Origin: Winogradskyella aurantiaca
GTDB taxonomy: Bacteria > Bacteroidota > Bacteroidia > Flavobacteriales > Flavobacteriaceae
Reading direction: 5' to 3'
Length of the DNA: 64,000 nt
Assembly (NCBI RefSeq): GCF_003362725.1
Contig: NZ_QKTV01000001.1
Span: 434,001 to 498,000, forward strand
Below, in pieces: positions 7,011 to 17,033 of the stretch. How positions within the stretch are numbered: the first letter of the stretch is position 1; every line of letters begins with the position of its first letter. The translations under genes were made by a program, and so were the position numbers. The notes below the pieces were generated by a model. It was not told the DNA's origin, ran no database searches, and worked only from the letters and a program-made list of their open reading frames with translations.

Positions 7011-9635
7011 ATGAAAAATACGCTGCTGATTTTGGTACTATTATCAAGCAATCTTCTGTTGGCTCAGTTGAATGCGGAAGTGATAGGTGATGCCATTGAT
7101 CAAGGTAATAACTGTTACACCATAACTCAAAATCTCGATTTTCAAGCAGGCGGTGTATGGTTTGATAATGCGATAAATTTTGATAATGACTTCACCATTT
7201 ATTATCAGAATAACTTTGGCTCCAAAGATACTGATGGGGCAGATGGTATGGCCTTGGTTTTCAAAGGAAATCCTTCGGCAGTGATTGGGAGTCCTGGTGG
7301 AGGAATTGGCTATCAGGGAATCACTCCGTCATTGGTAATTGAGTTCGACACCTATCAAAACAATATTCCCGCTGAGGGTTTGCTTGATGACCCGGCCTTT
7401 GATCATATCGCCATTATGAGAAATGGTGATCCTAATCATAATAGTGTAGCGAATAATCTGGCTGGGCCCGTTCAGGCAAGTGGTTCAAATCCTAATATTG
7501 AAGATGGAGTACCGCATGAAGTTAAAATAGAGTGGATTGCTGCTAGTAATCAATTAAATATCTTTTTTGATTGTGATCTAAGGCTAACCTTGAATCAAAA
7601 TGTAAAACAAACCATATTTTCTGGTGATGATTCTGTGTTTTTTGGGTTTGTGGGGTCAACAGGCGGACTGTCTAATATCCATGAAGTATGCTTTAATAGT
7701 ATTTCATTTGTAGATAATCTACAGCTTCAAGATAGGAACGTTTGCGAAGGTGAAACCGTTATTGTTGATGCTAGCATACCAAGTGGTGTTAATTATTCTT
7801 GGTCCCCTACAGAAGGAATTAGTGATCCTAATAGTCCTAATCCCTTTTTTACTCCATCTACGACGACGACCTACACTGTTACGATTGAAGATATCTGTGG
7901 AGAGACCACCACAGGTAATGTGACCTTAACAGTATTGCCTGAGTCTACTCCTGTATTTGACTCGGTGGATCCTATTTGTTTTGGGGAGACCTTAAATCCG
8001 CTGCCAACTATATCAAATAATGGTATTACAGGGGTATGGACTCCAGCCTTAAATAATACCGTTACAACAACCTATACTTTTATTCCTGATACCAATCAAT
8101 GTGCCTTATCATCCACCATGGAAATTGTAGTGAACCCTATTATAATTCCTTTTTTTGATCCCATTGATCCAGTTTGTCAAGGAGAAGCACTAAGTCCGTT
8201 ACCAAATATTTCAACAAATGGAATATCAGGTTTTTGGTCACCAACATTAGACACAAGCCAAACCACACTTTATACATTTACACCAGAGCCGGGACAAGGT
8301 TGTACCGTTCAAGCGACTTTGTTGTTAGAAGTTATAACTAAAGAAGTTCCTGTTTTTGACGCAATTGCTCCACAATGTGAGGGGGCATCCATTAATCCGC
8401 TACCAACGGTATCAAATAATGGTATTTCTGGTTCGTGGTCTCCAGAAGTGAATAATTTGGTCACCACAACCTATGTGTTTATACCAGATGTTGATGAGTG
8501 TGCTGAAAGTACTAGTTTAGTGATTGAGATTGTTCCAATTGTAACTCCATTATTTGATCAGGTACAGCCAATTTGCCGGGGAGAAACATTGACTCCCTTG
8601 CCAGTTCTTTCTTTAAATGGGGTGTCTGGATCCTGGTCGCCAGATTTAAATAATCAAGGAACTACATTATATATCTTCACACCAGATTTTGATGAGTGTG
8701 CCTCAACGGTAACAATGGAAATTGAAGTGGTTCCATTAGTTATCCCTGAGTTTGATCCAGTAGACCCCATCTGTCCGGGTGATACCTTAAGTGATTTGCC
8801 ACTAATTTCTAACAATGGAATTGAAGGGGTTTGGTCTCCAGAACTCAATAATTTGGAAACAACAATATATACATTTACTCCACTTTCAGGACAGGGGTGC
8901 ACTGTAGAATCTACTCTTGAGATTGTCGTTATCGATCCGGTAGTCCCTGTGTTTAATGAGAGAGATTCCATTTGTGAGGGGGATGTTATGATGCCCCTTC
9001 CTGTTATGTCTGCAAATGGGGTATCAGGTTCCTGGTCTCCTGATTTGAATAATCAGGAAACTACCACCTATACCTTTACTCCTGATCCAGGACAATGTAC
9101 TAATGTGCAGGTTAGTTTAGAAATTATAGTCAATCCAATATTTGAATTAGGGATTTCGGTGAGTCTTGTTTCAGAACCATTTGCAGAAAATCAGACGGTA
9201 GAAGCTATGGTCACTGGCGGTTCTGGTAATTATGAGTATTCTCTGGATGGTATAGTTTGGCAAGAATCCAATGTATTTCAAGGATTGACAGGTTGCGATG
9301 AATTAGAAATTAAGGCAAGAGAAATTACCACTTGTAGTAATATTGCTTCTGCAAAATTTAGAGTTTTTGATTATCCTAATTTTTTCACCCCTAATGGGGA
9401 TTCCAATAATGACTTTTGGAATATTTACTGCCTTCAGGATCAGTCGAACGCCATTATAAATATTTATGACAGGTATGGAAAAGAACTGACAAGAATTAGG
9501 CCTGATGGCCCTGGTTGGGACGGAAGGTATAATGGACAACCATCACCAGCTAATGATTATTGGTTTAAAGTAAGCTATTCGGATCCTAATGGTGAATTAA
9601 AGATTTTGGCATCGCATTTTTCCTTGAAACGCTAA
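7011..9635 (+). CDS. surface protein: L-type lectin domain, six tandem repeats, T9SS type-B C-terminal domain
   Basis: An 874-residue exported protein. It starts with a signal peptide (MKNTLLILVLLSSNLLLAQ). A legume-lectin-like domain covers about residues 25-235, with GADGMALVFKG and SLVIEFDTYQN. One PKD-like segment (YSWSPTEGISD) follows. Six imperfect repeats of about 65 residues then start near residue 313; each has a FDxxxPxC opening, a PLPxxSxNGxxGxWSP core, a TTxYxFxPD strand and a second Cys. The end (from about residue 780, FFTPNGDSNNDFWNIYCL) is the gliding-motility-associated C-terminal domain that directs type IX secretion. It is probably a carbohydrate-binding adhesin on the cell surface. 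Its stop is 2 bases from that of dinB, with no obvious terminator. Confidence 0.88.
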   Translation: MKNTLLILVLLSSNLLLAQLNAEVIGDAIDQGNNCYTITQNLDFQAGGVWFDNAINFDNDFTIYYQNNFGSKDTDGADGMALVFKGNPSAVIGSPGGGIGYQGITPSLVIEFDTYQNNIPAEGLLDDPAFDHIAIMRNGDPNHNSVANNLAGPVQASGSNPNIEDGVPHEVKIEWIAASNQLNIFFDCDLRLTLNQNVKQTIFSGDDSVFFGFVGSTGGLSNIHEVCFNSISFVDNLQLQDRNVCEGETVIVDASIPSGVNYSWSPTEGISDPNSPNPFFTPSTTTTYTVTIEDICGETTTGNVTLTVLPESTPVFDSVDPICFGETLNPLPTISNNGITGVWTPALNNTVTTTYTFIPDTNQCALSSTMEIVVNPIIIPFFDPIDPVCQGEALSPLPNISTNGISGFWSPTLDTSQTTLYTFTPEPGQGCTVQATLLLEVITKEVPVFDAIAPQCEGASINPLPTVSNNGISGSWSPEVNNLVTTTYVFIPDVDECAESTSLVIEIVPIVTPLFDQVQPICRGETLTPLPVLSLNGVSGSWSPDLNNQGTTLYIFTPDFDECASTVTMEIEVVPLVIPEFDPVDPICPGDTLSDLPLISNNGIEGVWSPELNNLETTIYTFTPLSGQGCTVESTLEIVVIDPVVPVFNERDSICEGDVMMPLPVMSANGVSGSWSPDLNNQETTTYTFTPDPGQCTNVQVSLEIIVNPIFELGISVSLVSEPFAENQTVEAMVTGGSGNYEYSLDGIVWQESNVFQGLTGCDELEIKAREITTCSNIASAKFRVFDYPNFFTPNGDSNNDFWNIYCLQDQSNAIINIYDRYGKELTRIRPDGPGWDGRYNGQPSPANDYWFKVSYSDPNGELKILASHFSLKR
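7947..9131 (+). repeat. six in-frame tandem repeats of about 195 bp
   Basis: The coding region repeats six times with a period near 65 codons. Repeats 4 and 6 are the most alike (NGVSGSWSPDLNNQ in both). Each repeat carries two Cys, one near the start and one near the end, suggesting one disulfide per module. Divergence at DNA level shows the array is not very recent. Confidence 0.85.
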
Positions 9636-9637
9636 AA

Positions 9638-10855
9638 TTATTGATGTCTGTTGGCTAGAAGTGGGGGGGGTTCTCCCGTAAAAGGATTCCAGCGGCTAAT
9701 GGTTTTGGCCTCCATCCCTGCCGCACTAACCACAGCTCTGTCCCCATAACGTTCCCGCATCTTATCGATGGCCTGAGCCAGATTCAGATGAATTTCATTG
9801 TCTTCAAATAGATTGATTTGGTGCCCTCCCTCTACTAAATGACTAAAACGCACTCCAATAAGTCGTACCAGTAACCTGCGGTTGTAGAGCTTATTAAACA
9901 GTTCCAGTACCACAGGAATGAGGTTATGGTCCATAGCACTGTAGGGAATTCGTTTCTGCTGGGTATAGGTTTGAAAGTCTGAATAACGAATTTTAAATGT
10001 GACACAGGCTGTTAGTTTATTGCCCCGTCGAAGCTGATAAGCCAGATTTTCGGTCATGGCAATAACCAAGCCTTTTAACTTGTGCATATCGGTAGTGTCC
10101 TGACCAAAGGTGCGTTCGGTTGAAATGGATTTGCGTTCGTGGTATTGAATTACGGGGCTGTTATCAATACCGTTGGCTTTTTTCCAAATGCCCAGACCAT
10201 TTTTACCCAGAACCTTATGCATGAGGTCCATTGGCATTTCCTGAACGGTTTTAATGCGTTTAATACCTAAATCACACAAAGACTTATAGGTTACCTTACC
10301 AACCATAGGAATCTTTCTAACTGATAACGGTGCTAAAAAGGGCTTTTCGGTTCCTGAAACAATCCTGATTTCATTATTGGGTTTAGCTTCTCCGGTGGCA
10401 ATTTTGGAAACTGTTTTATTGACAGATAAACCAAAGGAAATAGGCAGACCTGTTTCTTTCATAATACGCTGCCGAAGTTCTGAGGCTAGTTTATGGCAGC
10501 CAAAGAACTTATCCATCCCTGTCAGGTCAATGTAGAACTCATCGATGGAAGATTTTTCGTAGAGCGGTACACTTTCTTTAATAACATCGGTGACTTCTTT
10601 TGAAAATTTGGTATATACCCCGGAGTTGCCACGCAATACGATGGCTTCCGGACATAGCTGCTTGGCCATACGCATGGGCATGGCCGAATGGACTCCGAAT
10701 TTACGAGCTTCGTAACTACAGGAGGCTACCACACCTCTGTCACTGGTGCCTCCTATGAGAATGGGTTTGCCGTTGAGGCGACTGTCTAGCAGACGCTCGC
10801 AAGACACGAAAAATGTGTCTAAATCCATATGTACTATAGAGCGATTTTGATTCAT
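9638..10855 (-). CDS. dinB: Y-family DNA polymerase (DinB/Pol IV-like)
   Basis: A 405-residue translesion DNA polymerase. The catalytic acidic residues are present: Asp11 in HMDLDTFF and Asp105-Glu106 in SSIDEFYID, unlike the inactive ImuB proteins. The C-terminal little-finger region ends with QINLF, a sliding-clamp binding motif, followed by about 45 residues. It overlaps the stop of the upstream dnaE-like gene by 4 bases (ATGA), so the two polymerases are translationally coupled. The regulator divergent from this pair is LexA-like, which suggests damage control of the operon. A run of eight C (9663-9670 on the plus strand as G) lies near the end of the gene. Confidence 0.92.
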   Translation of the reverse strand: MNQNRSIVHMDLDTFFVSCERLLDSRLNGKPILIGGTSDRGVVASCSYEARKFGVHSAMPMRMAKQLCPEAIVLRGNSGVYTKFSKEVTDVIKESVPLYEKSSIDEFYIDLTGMDKFFGCHKLASELRQRIMKETGLPISFGLSVNKTVSKIATGEAKPNNEIRIVSGTEKPFLAPLSVRKIPMVGKVTYKSLCDLGIKRIKTVQEMPMDLMHKVLGKNGLGIWKKANGIDNSPVIQYHERKSISTERTFGQDTTDMHKLKGLVIAMTENLAYQLRRGNKLTACVTFKIRYSDFQTYTQQKRIPYSAMDHNLIPVVLELFNKLYNRRLLVRLIGVRFSHLVEGGHQINLFEDNEIHLNLAQAIDKMRERYGDRAVVSAAGMEAKTISRWNPFTGEPPPLLANRHQ

Positions 10856-13824
10856 GAAGCCAGTGGTGTTTCATCTGCATACCTTGGGTCTTCTATAATG
10901 GCCAGATGCTCCATTTTAGAAACCTCAATATTGATGCAATCAAATTCTATTAAAACGGTTCCAGTTATTTCATAGATACCTTTTCCTCTAAAGGGGTATT
11001 TGGCGGCAACAGGGGGGAAGTGAACCGTATCAATAAAGTCTCCATCACGGTCTAAAAAAGTGCCAAAGAACATGACCTTTCGGTTAGAAGTTGAGGTAGT
11101 TTTAGTGGTGACCAAATAGCCCTCAATAGTTACTTGTTGCTTTTCAAAATGTTTGAGGGCTTTGGCTCTCATTGTATTGGTAGAGACCGTTTTTAGAAGG
11201 TGAAAAGGATTGTATAAGGGATAGCCTAATAACTCGATCTGATCAAAAGCATTTTCTAAAGCAGTACTTGGTAATTCGGGAGTTCTATAATTAATACGTT
11301 CGGTTTTAAAAAGTGTCATCCGATGCTCCTCTAAAACGGTTTTACTAATTTTTAAATGAGCTTCCCATAGTAACTTGCGTTTGTTTTGTTGTGTGAACCT
11401 AAACGCATCAATTTTAATGAGAATGCTTATCTGTTCTATAGAGATAGGTACCCGTTCAATAAAATCATCTAGGCTTGAAAAAGGACCATCTTCATCACGT
11501 GCTCTTAAAAAGTACTGGATGGTTTTAGATTCCAGTGACTGCAGAAATTTAAAACCCAGATAGATGGTCTTGCCTTTAATAATGGTATTACTTAAACTGG
11601 TATTGATGCAAGGAGCTTCAATTTCAGCCCCATGCATACGTGCTTCGTGAACATAAAATTCTGTACGATAAAAGCCTCCGTAATTATTAATGGTAGCCAC
11701 CATATACTCTAATGGGAAATAGGCTTTTAAATAAAGACTCTGGTAGCTTTCTACAGCATAGGAGGCGGAATGCCCTTTAGCAAATGCATAGCCTGCAAAA
11801 CTTTCAATTTGTCGCCAGACCTCTTTAGTGAGATCTTTAGCTTTTCCGGCGTTTTCACAGTTGTCAAAAAACTGTTGTTTTACTTTTAAGAATTCATCTC
11901 TGGAGCGAAACTTCCCAGACATGCCCCGTCTCAACATATCAGCTTCTCCAAGTGTGAGCCCTCCAAAATGGTGGGCAACCTTAATGACATCTTCCTGATA
12001 AACCATAACTCCATAGGTCTCAGGCATAATATCCAACAATACTGGATGGGCATCCTTACGGCGTTCTGGATAGCGGTAACGCAAAATATACTCGCGCATC
12101 ATTCCTGATTTGGACACACCAGGTCTAATGACAGAACTGGCAGCTACCAATCCCAGATAATTGTCTACTTGTAGCTTAGTTAACAGCATACGCATAGCTG
12201 GAGACTCTACATAGAAGCAACCAATAGCCTTAGCATGTCTTAGCAGGTATTTAATTCGTGGGTCTTTTTTAAAACCCTTAATATCATGGATGTCAATTGG
12301 TGGTAGTTGGGGATGGTTATAGGCAATGATTTCTGTGGTTTCTTTGATCTTGCCTAGCCCACGCTGACTTAAAATATCAAACTTATAAAGACCGATATCT
12401 TCAGCTGCTACCATGTCAAACTGAGTGGTAGGAAAACCCTTTGGAGGCATAAAAGTAGCGCTGTAATAATGGATAGAACGTTCTGAGATTAAAATACCTC
12501 CAGCGTGAATACCCAGATAGTTAGGAAACCCATCTATGTAGGTGCTGTAATAGACCACCAATTGTGAGAGTTTGTCCAGTTGATTGATATTGTATTTGCC
12601 ACGGGTGAGTACATCCATTTCAGACTTAGGGAGACCAAATACTTTTCCTAATTCTCTAACAGATGCTCTAAACTTAAAGGTGTTGTAAACAGTTAGCAGC
12701 GCCGTGTGCTTAAAACGTTTGAAAATAAATTGTGTAATATCATCACGATCGGTCCAGGAAAAATCGATATCAAAGTCAGGGGGATTGGTGCGGAATAGGT
12801 TAATGAAACGCTCAAAATACAGGTCCAGCTCCACTGGATCTACATCAGTAATACGTAATAGATAAGCGATAATGCTATTAGCTCCACTACCACGTCCTAC
12901 ATAGAAATAGCCCTTACTTCGGGCATATTTTAGAATCTTCCAATTGATTAGAAAGTAGGAGACAAAGCCCTTCTCTTTAATAATATGAAGCTCCTTCTCA
13001 ATTCTGTTAAAGATGCGTACTCCTGGTTTTTTGTAGCGATAGTGCAATCCGTCATAAGTAAGCTTCTTTAGTAGCTTAAAATCCAGCTCTGCATTGTTGG
13101 TATAAAACCGCTGATTTTTTGGTGTAATACTTTCAAAATCAAAAGTGATATGACAGCTGTCAAGTAAAGCATTGCTATTGCTAATAAGCTCCGGGAAATT
13201 ACGGTATTGAGCACACAATTCCTCATAAGGTATCATGGTAGCATCGGGCTGCCCTTCTTCGGATTTAGGAAGTTTACTTAAAAGTGTGTTGTTGTCAATA
13301 GCGCGCAAAAGGCGGTGGGTATTGAATCCTTTTTTGTTTTGAAATGAAACGGTTTTTAAAACGACCAGTTGGTCCCGATACTCATTCCATTTAGAAAATT
13401 TAAGTTGATTGAGGTCTTTGGGGCTGATCCCTAAAAACTCATTTTTTCTCAATTGAAAGTCTTTACCACTTTGATACGGATAAATAGCATAACAATCCTC
13501 TAAAACATATTCTGGCCGTTCAGGGATTCTGGAGTTGGGTTGGTGTAGAAATGTCGAGAGGTAGTTGTTGATATTTTGGAAGCCTTTATTGCTTTTGGCT
13601 ATAAGAATAAATTGTTGTTGGGCACTATTTCTAAAGTCGACTCCTAGTACTGGCTTTATCTTGTATTTTTTTGAAAGCCGCATTACATCCAAACAAGCAG
13701 TAGTGCTGTTAATGTCTGTAAGCGCTAGCGTTTTCACCCCGTTTTCTGAAGCGATAGCGAGTAGCTGTTCTGGTTTAATAGTGCCATATCTTAGGCTGTA
13801 ATATGTGTGACAGTTTAAATACAT
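10852..13824 (-). CDS. DNA polymerase III alpha-type subunit (second, DnaE2-like)
   Basis: A 990-residue C-family polymerase, shorter than a replicative DnaE (about 1160 in E. coli). It has an N-terminal PHP domain (NCHTYYSLRYG), a finger/palm region with GRGSGANS and the catalytic aspartates in PDFDIDFSW (Asp350, 352, 354), LTLGEADMLRRGMSGK, and AKGHSASYAVESYQSLYLKA. A C-terminal OB fold runs from VTIEGYLVTT to about residue 970. The PHP metal ligands look degraded (CHT for HxH, TDI for TDH). It is co-transcribed with the Y-family gene and divergent from the S24 repressor, so a mutagenic translesion role is likely. A replicative role cannot be excluded from this window alone. Confidence 0.9.
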   Translation of the reverse strand: MYLNCHTYYSLRYGTIKPEQLLAIASENGVKTLALTDINSTTACLDVMRLSKKYKIKPVLGVDFRNSAQQQFILIAKSNKGFQNINNYLSTFLHQPNSRIPERPEYVLEDCYAIYPYQSGKDFQLRKNEFLGISPKDLNQLKFSKWNEYRDQLVVLKTVSFQNKKGFNTHRLLRAIDNNTLLSKLPKSEEGQPDATMIPYEELCAQYRNFPELISNSNALLDSCHITFDFESITPKNQRFYTNNAELDFKLLKKLTYDGLHYRYKKPGVRIFNRIEKELHIIKEKGFVSYFLINWKILKYARSKGYFYVGRGSGANSIIAYLLRITDVDPVELDLYFERFINLFRTNPPDFDIDFSWTDRDDITQFIFKRFKHTALLTVYNTFKFRASVRELGKVFGLPKSEMDVLTRGKYNINQLDKLSQLVVYYSTYIDGFPNYLGIHAGGILISERSIHYYSATFMPPKGFPTTQFDMVAAEDIGLYKFDILSQRGLGKIKETTEIIAYNHPQLPPIDIHDIKGFKKDPRIKYLLRHAKAIGCFYVESPAMRMLLTKLQVDNYLGLVAASSVIRPGVSKSGMMREYILRYRYPERRKDAHPVLLDIMPETYGVMVYQEDVIKVAHHFGGLTLGEADMLRRGMSGKFRSRDEFLKVKQQFFDNCENAGKAKDLTKEVWRQIESFAGYAFAKGHSASYAVESYQSLYLKAYFPLEYMVATINNYGGFYRTEFYVHEARMHGAEIEAPCINTSLSNTIIKGKTIYLGFKFLQSLESKTIQYFLRARDEDGPFSSLDDFIERVPISIEQISILIKIDAFRFTQQNKRKLLWEAHLKISKTVLEEHRMTLFKTERINYRTPELPSTALENAFDQIELLGYPLYNPFHLLKTVSTNTMRAKALKHFEKQQVTIEGYLVTTKTTSTSNRKVMFFGTFLDRDGDFIDTVHFPPVAAKYPFRGKGIYEITGTVLIEFDCINIEVSKMEHLAIIEDPRYADETPLAS

Positions 13825-13832
13825 CAGGAGAA

Positions 13833-13840
13833 CAAAATTA
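13833..13840 (-). promoter_or_regulatory. -7 box for the dnaE2-like/dinB operon
   Basis: On the minus strand TAATTTTG (13840-13833) matches the TAnnTTTG consensus 8 bases before the dnaE-like start codon. The implied leader is very short or absent. No clear TTG -33 element is seen. Confidence 0.4.
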
Positions 13841-13860
13841 ACCCCTATATGTAGCTATTA

Positions 13861-13883
13861 TTGCTTACATTTGTAGTAAACAA
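13861..13883. promoter_or_regulatory. inverted repeat, candidate S24/LexA-like operator
   Basis: TTGCTTAC (13861-13868), seven bases, then GTAAACAA (13876-13883): two 8-base arms, 7 of 8 complementary. It overlaps the repressor's -7 box TACATTTG (13866-13873) and lies between the two divergent operons, a natural place for an autoregulatory operator controlling both. The repeat is seen directly; its role is inferred. Confidence 0.55.
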
Positions 13884-13902
13884 TGTTAAAGTTGAAACAA
13901 TT

Positions 13903-14679
13903 ATGAAACCCATTCAAGCCAATATCAGACACCTGCGAAATTTAAAACAGTTGTCTCAAGAGCGTTTTGCCGATGAATTACAATGGTCCCGATCCATGGT
14001 AGGCTCCTATGAAGAAGGGCGATCTGAACCTCCTATACAGCGATTGATAGATCTGTCTAATTACTTTAATATTCCAATTGATATTCTGGTTAGAAAAGAC
14101 CTTAGGTTGGCTAAGGACACCTCTTTTATTGAGGTGGGTAACAAACGCGTCTTATTTCCTGTAACGGTTAATGAAGATAATGAAGACCTTATTGAAATTA
14201 TCCCAGCAAAAGCATCGGCCGGTTATTTATCGGGTTATGATGATCCCGAGTATATAGAACAGCTTCAGAAGATAAAACTTCCTTTTTTACCTACGGGAAC
14301 GCACAGGGCATTCCCTATTAAGGGTGATTCCATGCTGCCGGTTAAAGATGGGTCTTTTGTAGTGGCAAAGTTTTTAGAAAATATAAGTGAACTTAAAACA
14401 GGGCGCACCTATATTGTACTAACTAAGGATGATGGCTTGGTATATAAACGCGTGTACCTTCCTGAGGGCAATGAGACCCACTTATTATTAAGTTCTGATA
14501 ATAAAGCATACCAGCCCTATTTGGTGCCAAAAGCGGCTATTTTGGAGCTCTGGGAATTTACCTGTTGTATCAACACACAGGAGTATGACGAAAAGGAACT
14601 TAAACTCAGTAGTATTATGACTATGTTCCAGGAATTAAAAGTTGAGTTGGAGCAAATTAGAGGCTTTGAAATGAGTTAA
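13903..14679 (+). CDS. XRE-family repressor with S24 self-cleavage domain (LexA-like)
   Basis: A 258-residue two-domain regulator. Residues 5-63 form a Cro/CI-type helix-turn-helix (RHLRNLKQLSQERFADELQW). Residues 95-235 are an S24 peptidase domain with the Ala106-Gly107 cleavage bond (KASAGY), nucleophile Ser143 in GDSMLP and general base Lys182 in YKRVYL. Such proteins cleave themselves when stimulated by RecA filaments. The frame is open from 13861, but the ATG at 13903 fits the HTH start and lies about 30 bases after the TACATTTG box. Being divergent from two translesion-type polymerases, it is probably their SOS-type repressor. Confidence 0.9.
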   Translation: MKPIQANIRHLRNLKQLSQERFADELQWSRSMVGSYEEGRSEPPIQRLIDLSNYFNIPIDILVRKDLRLAKDTSFIEVGNKRVLFPVTVNEDNEDLIEIIPAKASAGYLSGYDDPEYIEQLQKIKLPFLPTGTHRAFPIKGDSMLPVKDGSFVVAKFLENISELKTGRTYIVLTKDDGLVYKRVYLPEGNETHLLLSSDNKAYQPYLVPKAAILELWEFTCCINTQEYDEKELKLSSIMTMFQELKVELEQIRGFEMS

Positions 14680-14749
14680 TAGTATCAAATCTTAAAAAAT
14701 TGTTAATTTTTTTGTAACTTGATGACATAACTAACAAAATCAATCGGTT

Positions 14750-14917
14750 ATGGAACCAATCAATCGCTCTTTTACAGAGAATCGCATTATTGATGCAATT
14801 ACAGTAGTAGCCGTTGTTCTATTCTTAATTTTCTTTATTAAATCGGTTATAATGCTAATTGATGCTTTTCAGGATCAAATGTATTATAATGCTGTAGCAC
14901 AATTAAGTTCCGTTTAA
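14750..14917 (+). CDS. small single-pass membrane peptide (55 aa)
   Basis: An ATG-initiated ORF of 55 residues (MEPINRSFTENRIIDAITVV...) with one clear hydrophobic helix, about residues 16-37, and a polar C-terminus. It stands alone, 70 bases after the S24 gene, and is followed directly by a strong terminator. A TAACTTGA sequence upstream resembles a -7 box. I do not recognise the family. Its position behind the SOS-type repressor may be coincidental or may reflect co-regulation. Confidence 0.55.
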   Translation: MEPINRSFTENRIIDAITVVAVVLFLIFFIKSVIMLIDAFQDQMYYNAVAQLSSV

Positions 14918-14932
14918 AAATGGGGACTCAAT

Positions 14933-14964
14933 AAAAAAGTCGCAGTGGAAACTGCGACTTTTTT
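14933..14964. terminator. bidirectional terminator between small ORF and atpC
   Basis: AAAAAAGTCGCAGT and ACTGCGACTTTTTT form a perfect 14-bp stem with a GGAA loop, A-rich on one side and T-rich on the other. It can terminate both the plus-strand small gene and the minus-strand atpDC operon. Confidence 0.9.
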
Positions 14965-14985
14965 GTTGTTTATAGCTTAGTTGTA

Positions 14986-15279
14986 TTAATCTGCTAATAC
15001 AATTACTTTATTGTCTTTAGATTCTACAGTACCTGATTTGATATTCAAGGTAAGAACCTTTTGGTCTTCGAAATGCGGTTCGATATCACTGTGTAATTCG
15101 TCATAAACAATGTGAGTTTGTGTATGAACCTTAATTCTAACTGTGCCTTCCTTTAGTGTGGAAACGATAGGCGCGTGATTATTCAGCATTTCAAATTCAC
15201 CCTTAACCCCAGGGACAACTACAGAATCAACTTCTGAACTGAACAAGGTGGCTTCCGGTGATACAATTTCTAAATACAT
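14986..15279 (-). CDS. atpC: F-type ATP synthase epsilon subunit
   Basis: A 97-residue subunit of the F1 central stalk (MYLEIVSPEATLFSSEVDSVVVPG..., GEFEMLNNHAPIVSTL). It has only the N-terminal beta-sandwich domain. The C-terminal helical hairpin present in the roughly 135-residue enterobacterial subunit is absent, as in other Bacteroidota. It follows atpD by 32 bases on the same strand. The remaining ATP synthase genes are not here. Confidence 0.95.
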   Translation of the reverse strand: MYLEIVSPEATLFSSEVDSVVVPGVKGEFEMLNNHAPIVSTLKEGTVRIKVHTQTHIVYDELHSDIEPHFEDQKVLTLNIKSGTVESKDNKVIVLAD

Positions 15280-15311
15280 ACAAAATCAATTAATAATTGA
15301 TAAACTGCTGA

Positions 15312-16823
<1,512 letters not shown>

Positions 16824-16881
16824 TTATATGTTTTTATTTCTCAATATTTTAAATAAGAAAAACCACCTGGTTTTTGCGCTG

Positions 16882-16915
16882 CAAAGATACAGTTTTAAAT
16901 TAATTATGCGAACAA
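16882..16915 (-). promoter_or_regulatory. promoter of atpDC
   Basis: On the minus strand TTG (16915-16913), 23 bases, then TATCTTTG (16889-16882), an exact TAnnTTTG match. It implies a leader of about 55 bases before atpD. Confidence 0.6.
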
Positions 16916-16985
16916 TATTTTTGTCAAAAAAAAGACTAAAGAACTTGCGTTTATTGGCCTAGTTTAAACCTTCTATTTGGATATA

Positions 16986-17014
16986 AAAAAACCCAGAGTT
17001 AATCTGGGCTTTTT
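16986..17014 (-). terminator. terminator of the TonB receptor/SGNH operon
   Basis: CCCAGA (16992-16997) and TCTGGG (17003-17008) form a GC-rich stem flanked by A/T runs. On the minus strand the stem is followed by a run of seven T. It lies about 20 bases after the SGNH lipoprotein stop. Confidence 0.85.
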
Positions 17015-17033
17015 AGATATTTTAAACTTGGTC

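Noticed and set aside
6928-7047. 40-codon N-terminal extension of bioF
   Set aside because: The extra residues are unlike BioF N-termini, overlap the divergent gene's start and cross promoter-like boxes; the GTG at 6927 fits the family.
8654-8971. 105-codon minus-strand ORF inside the repeat array
   Set aside because: It arises from the repeated codon pattern of the surface protein; it is low in complexity and has no matching family.
7947-9131. Possible CRISPR array
   Set aside because: The periodic units are about 195 bp, in frame, diverged and protein coding; no short identical repeats with unique spacers.
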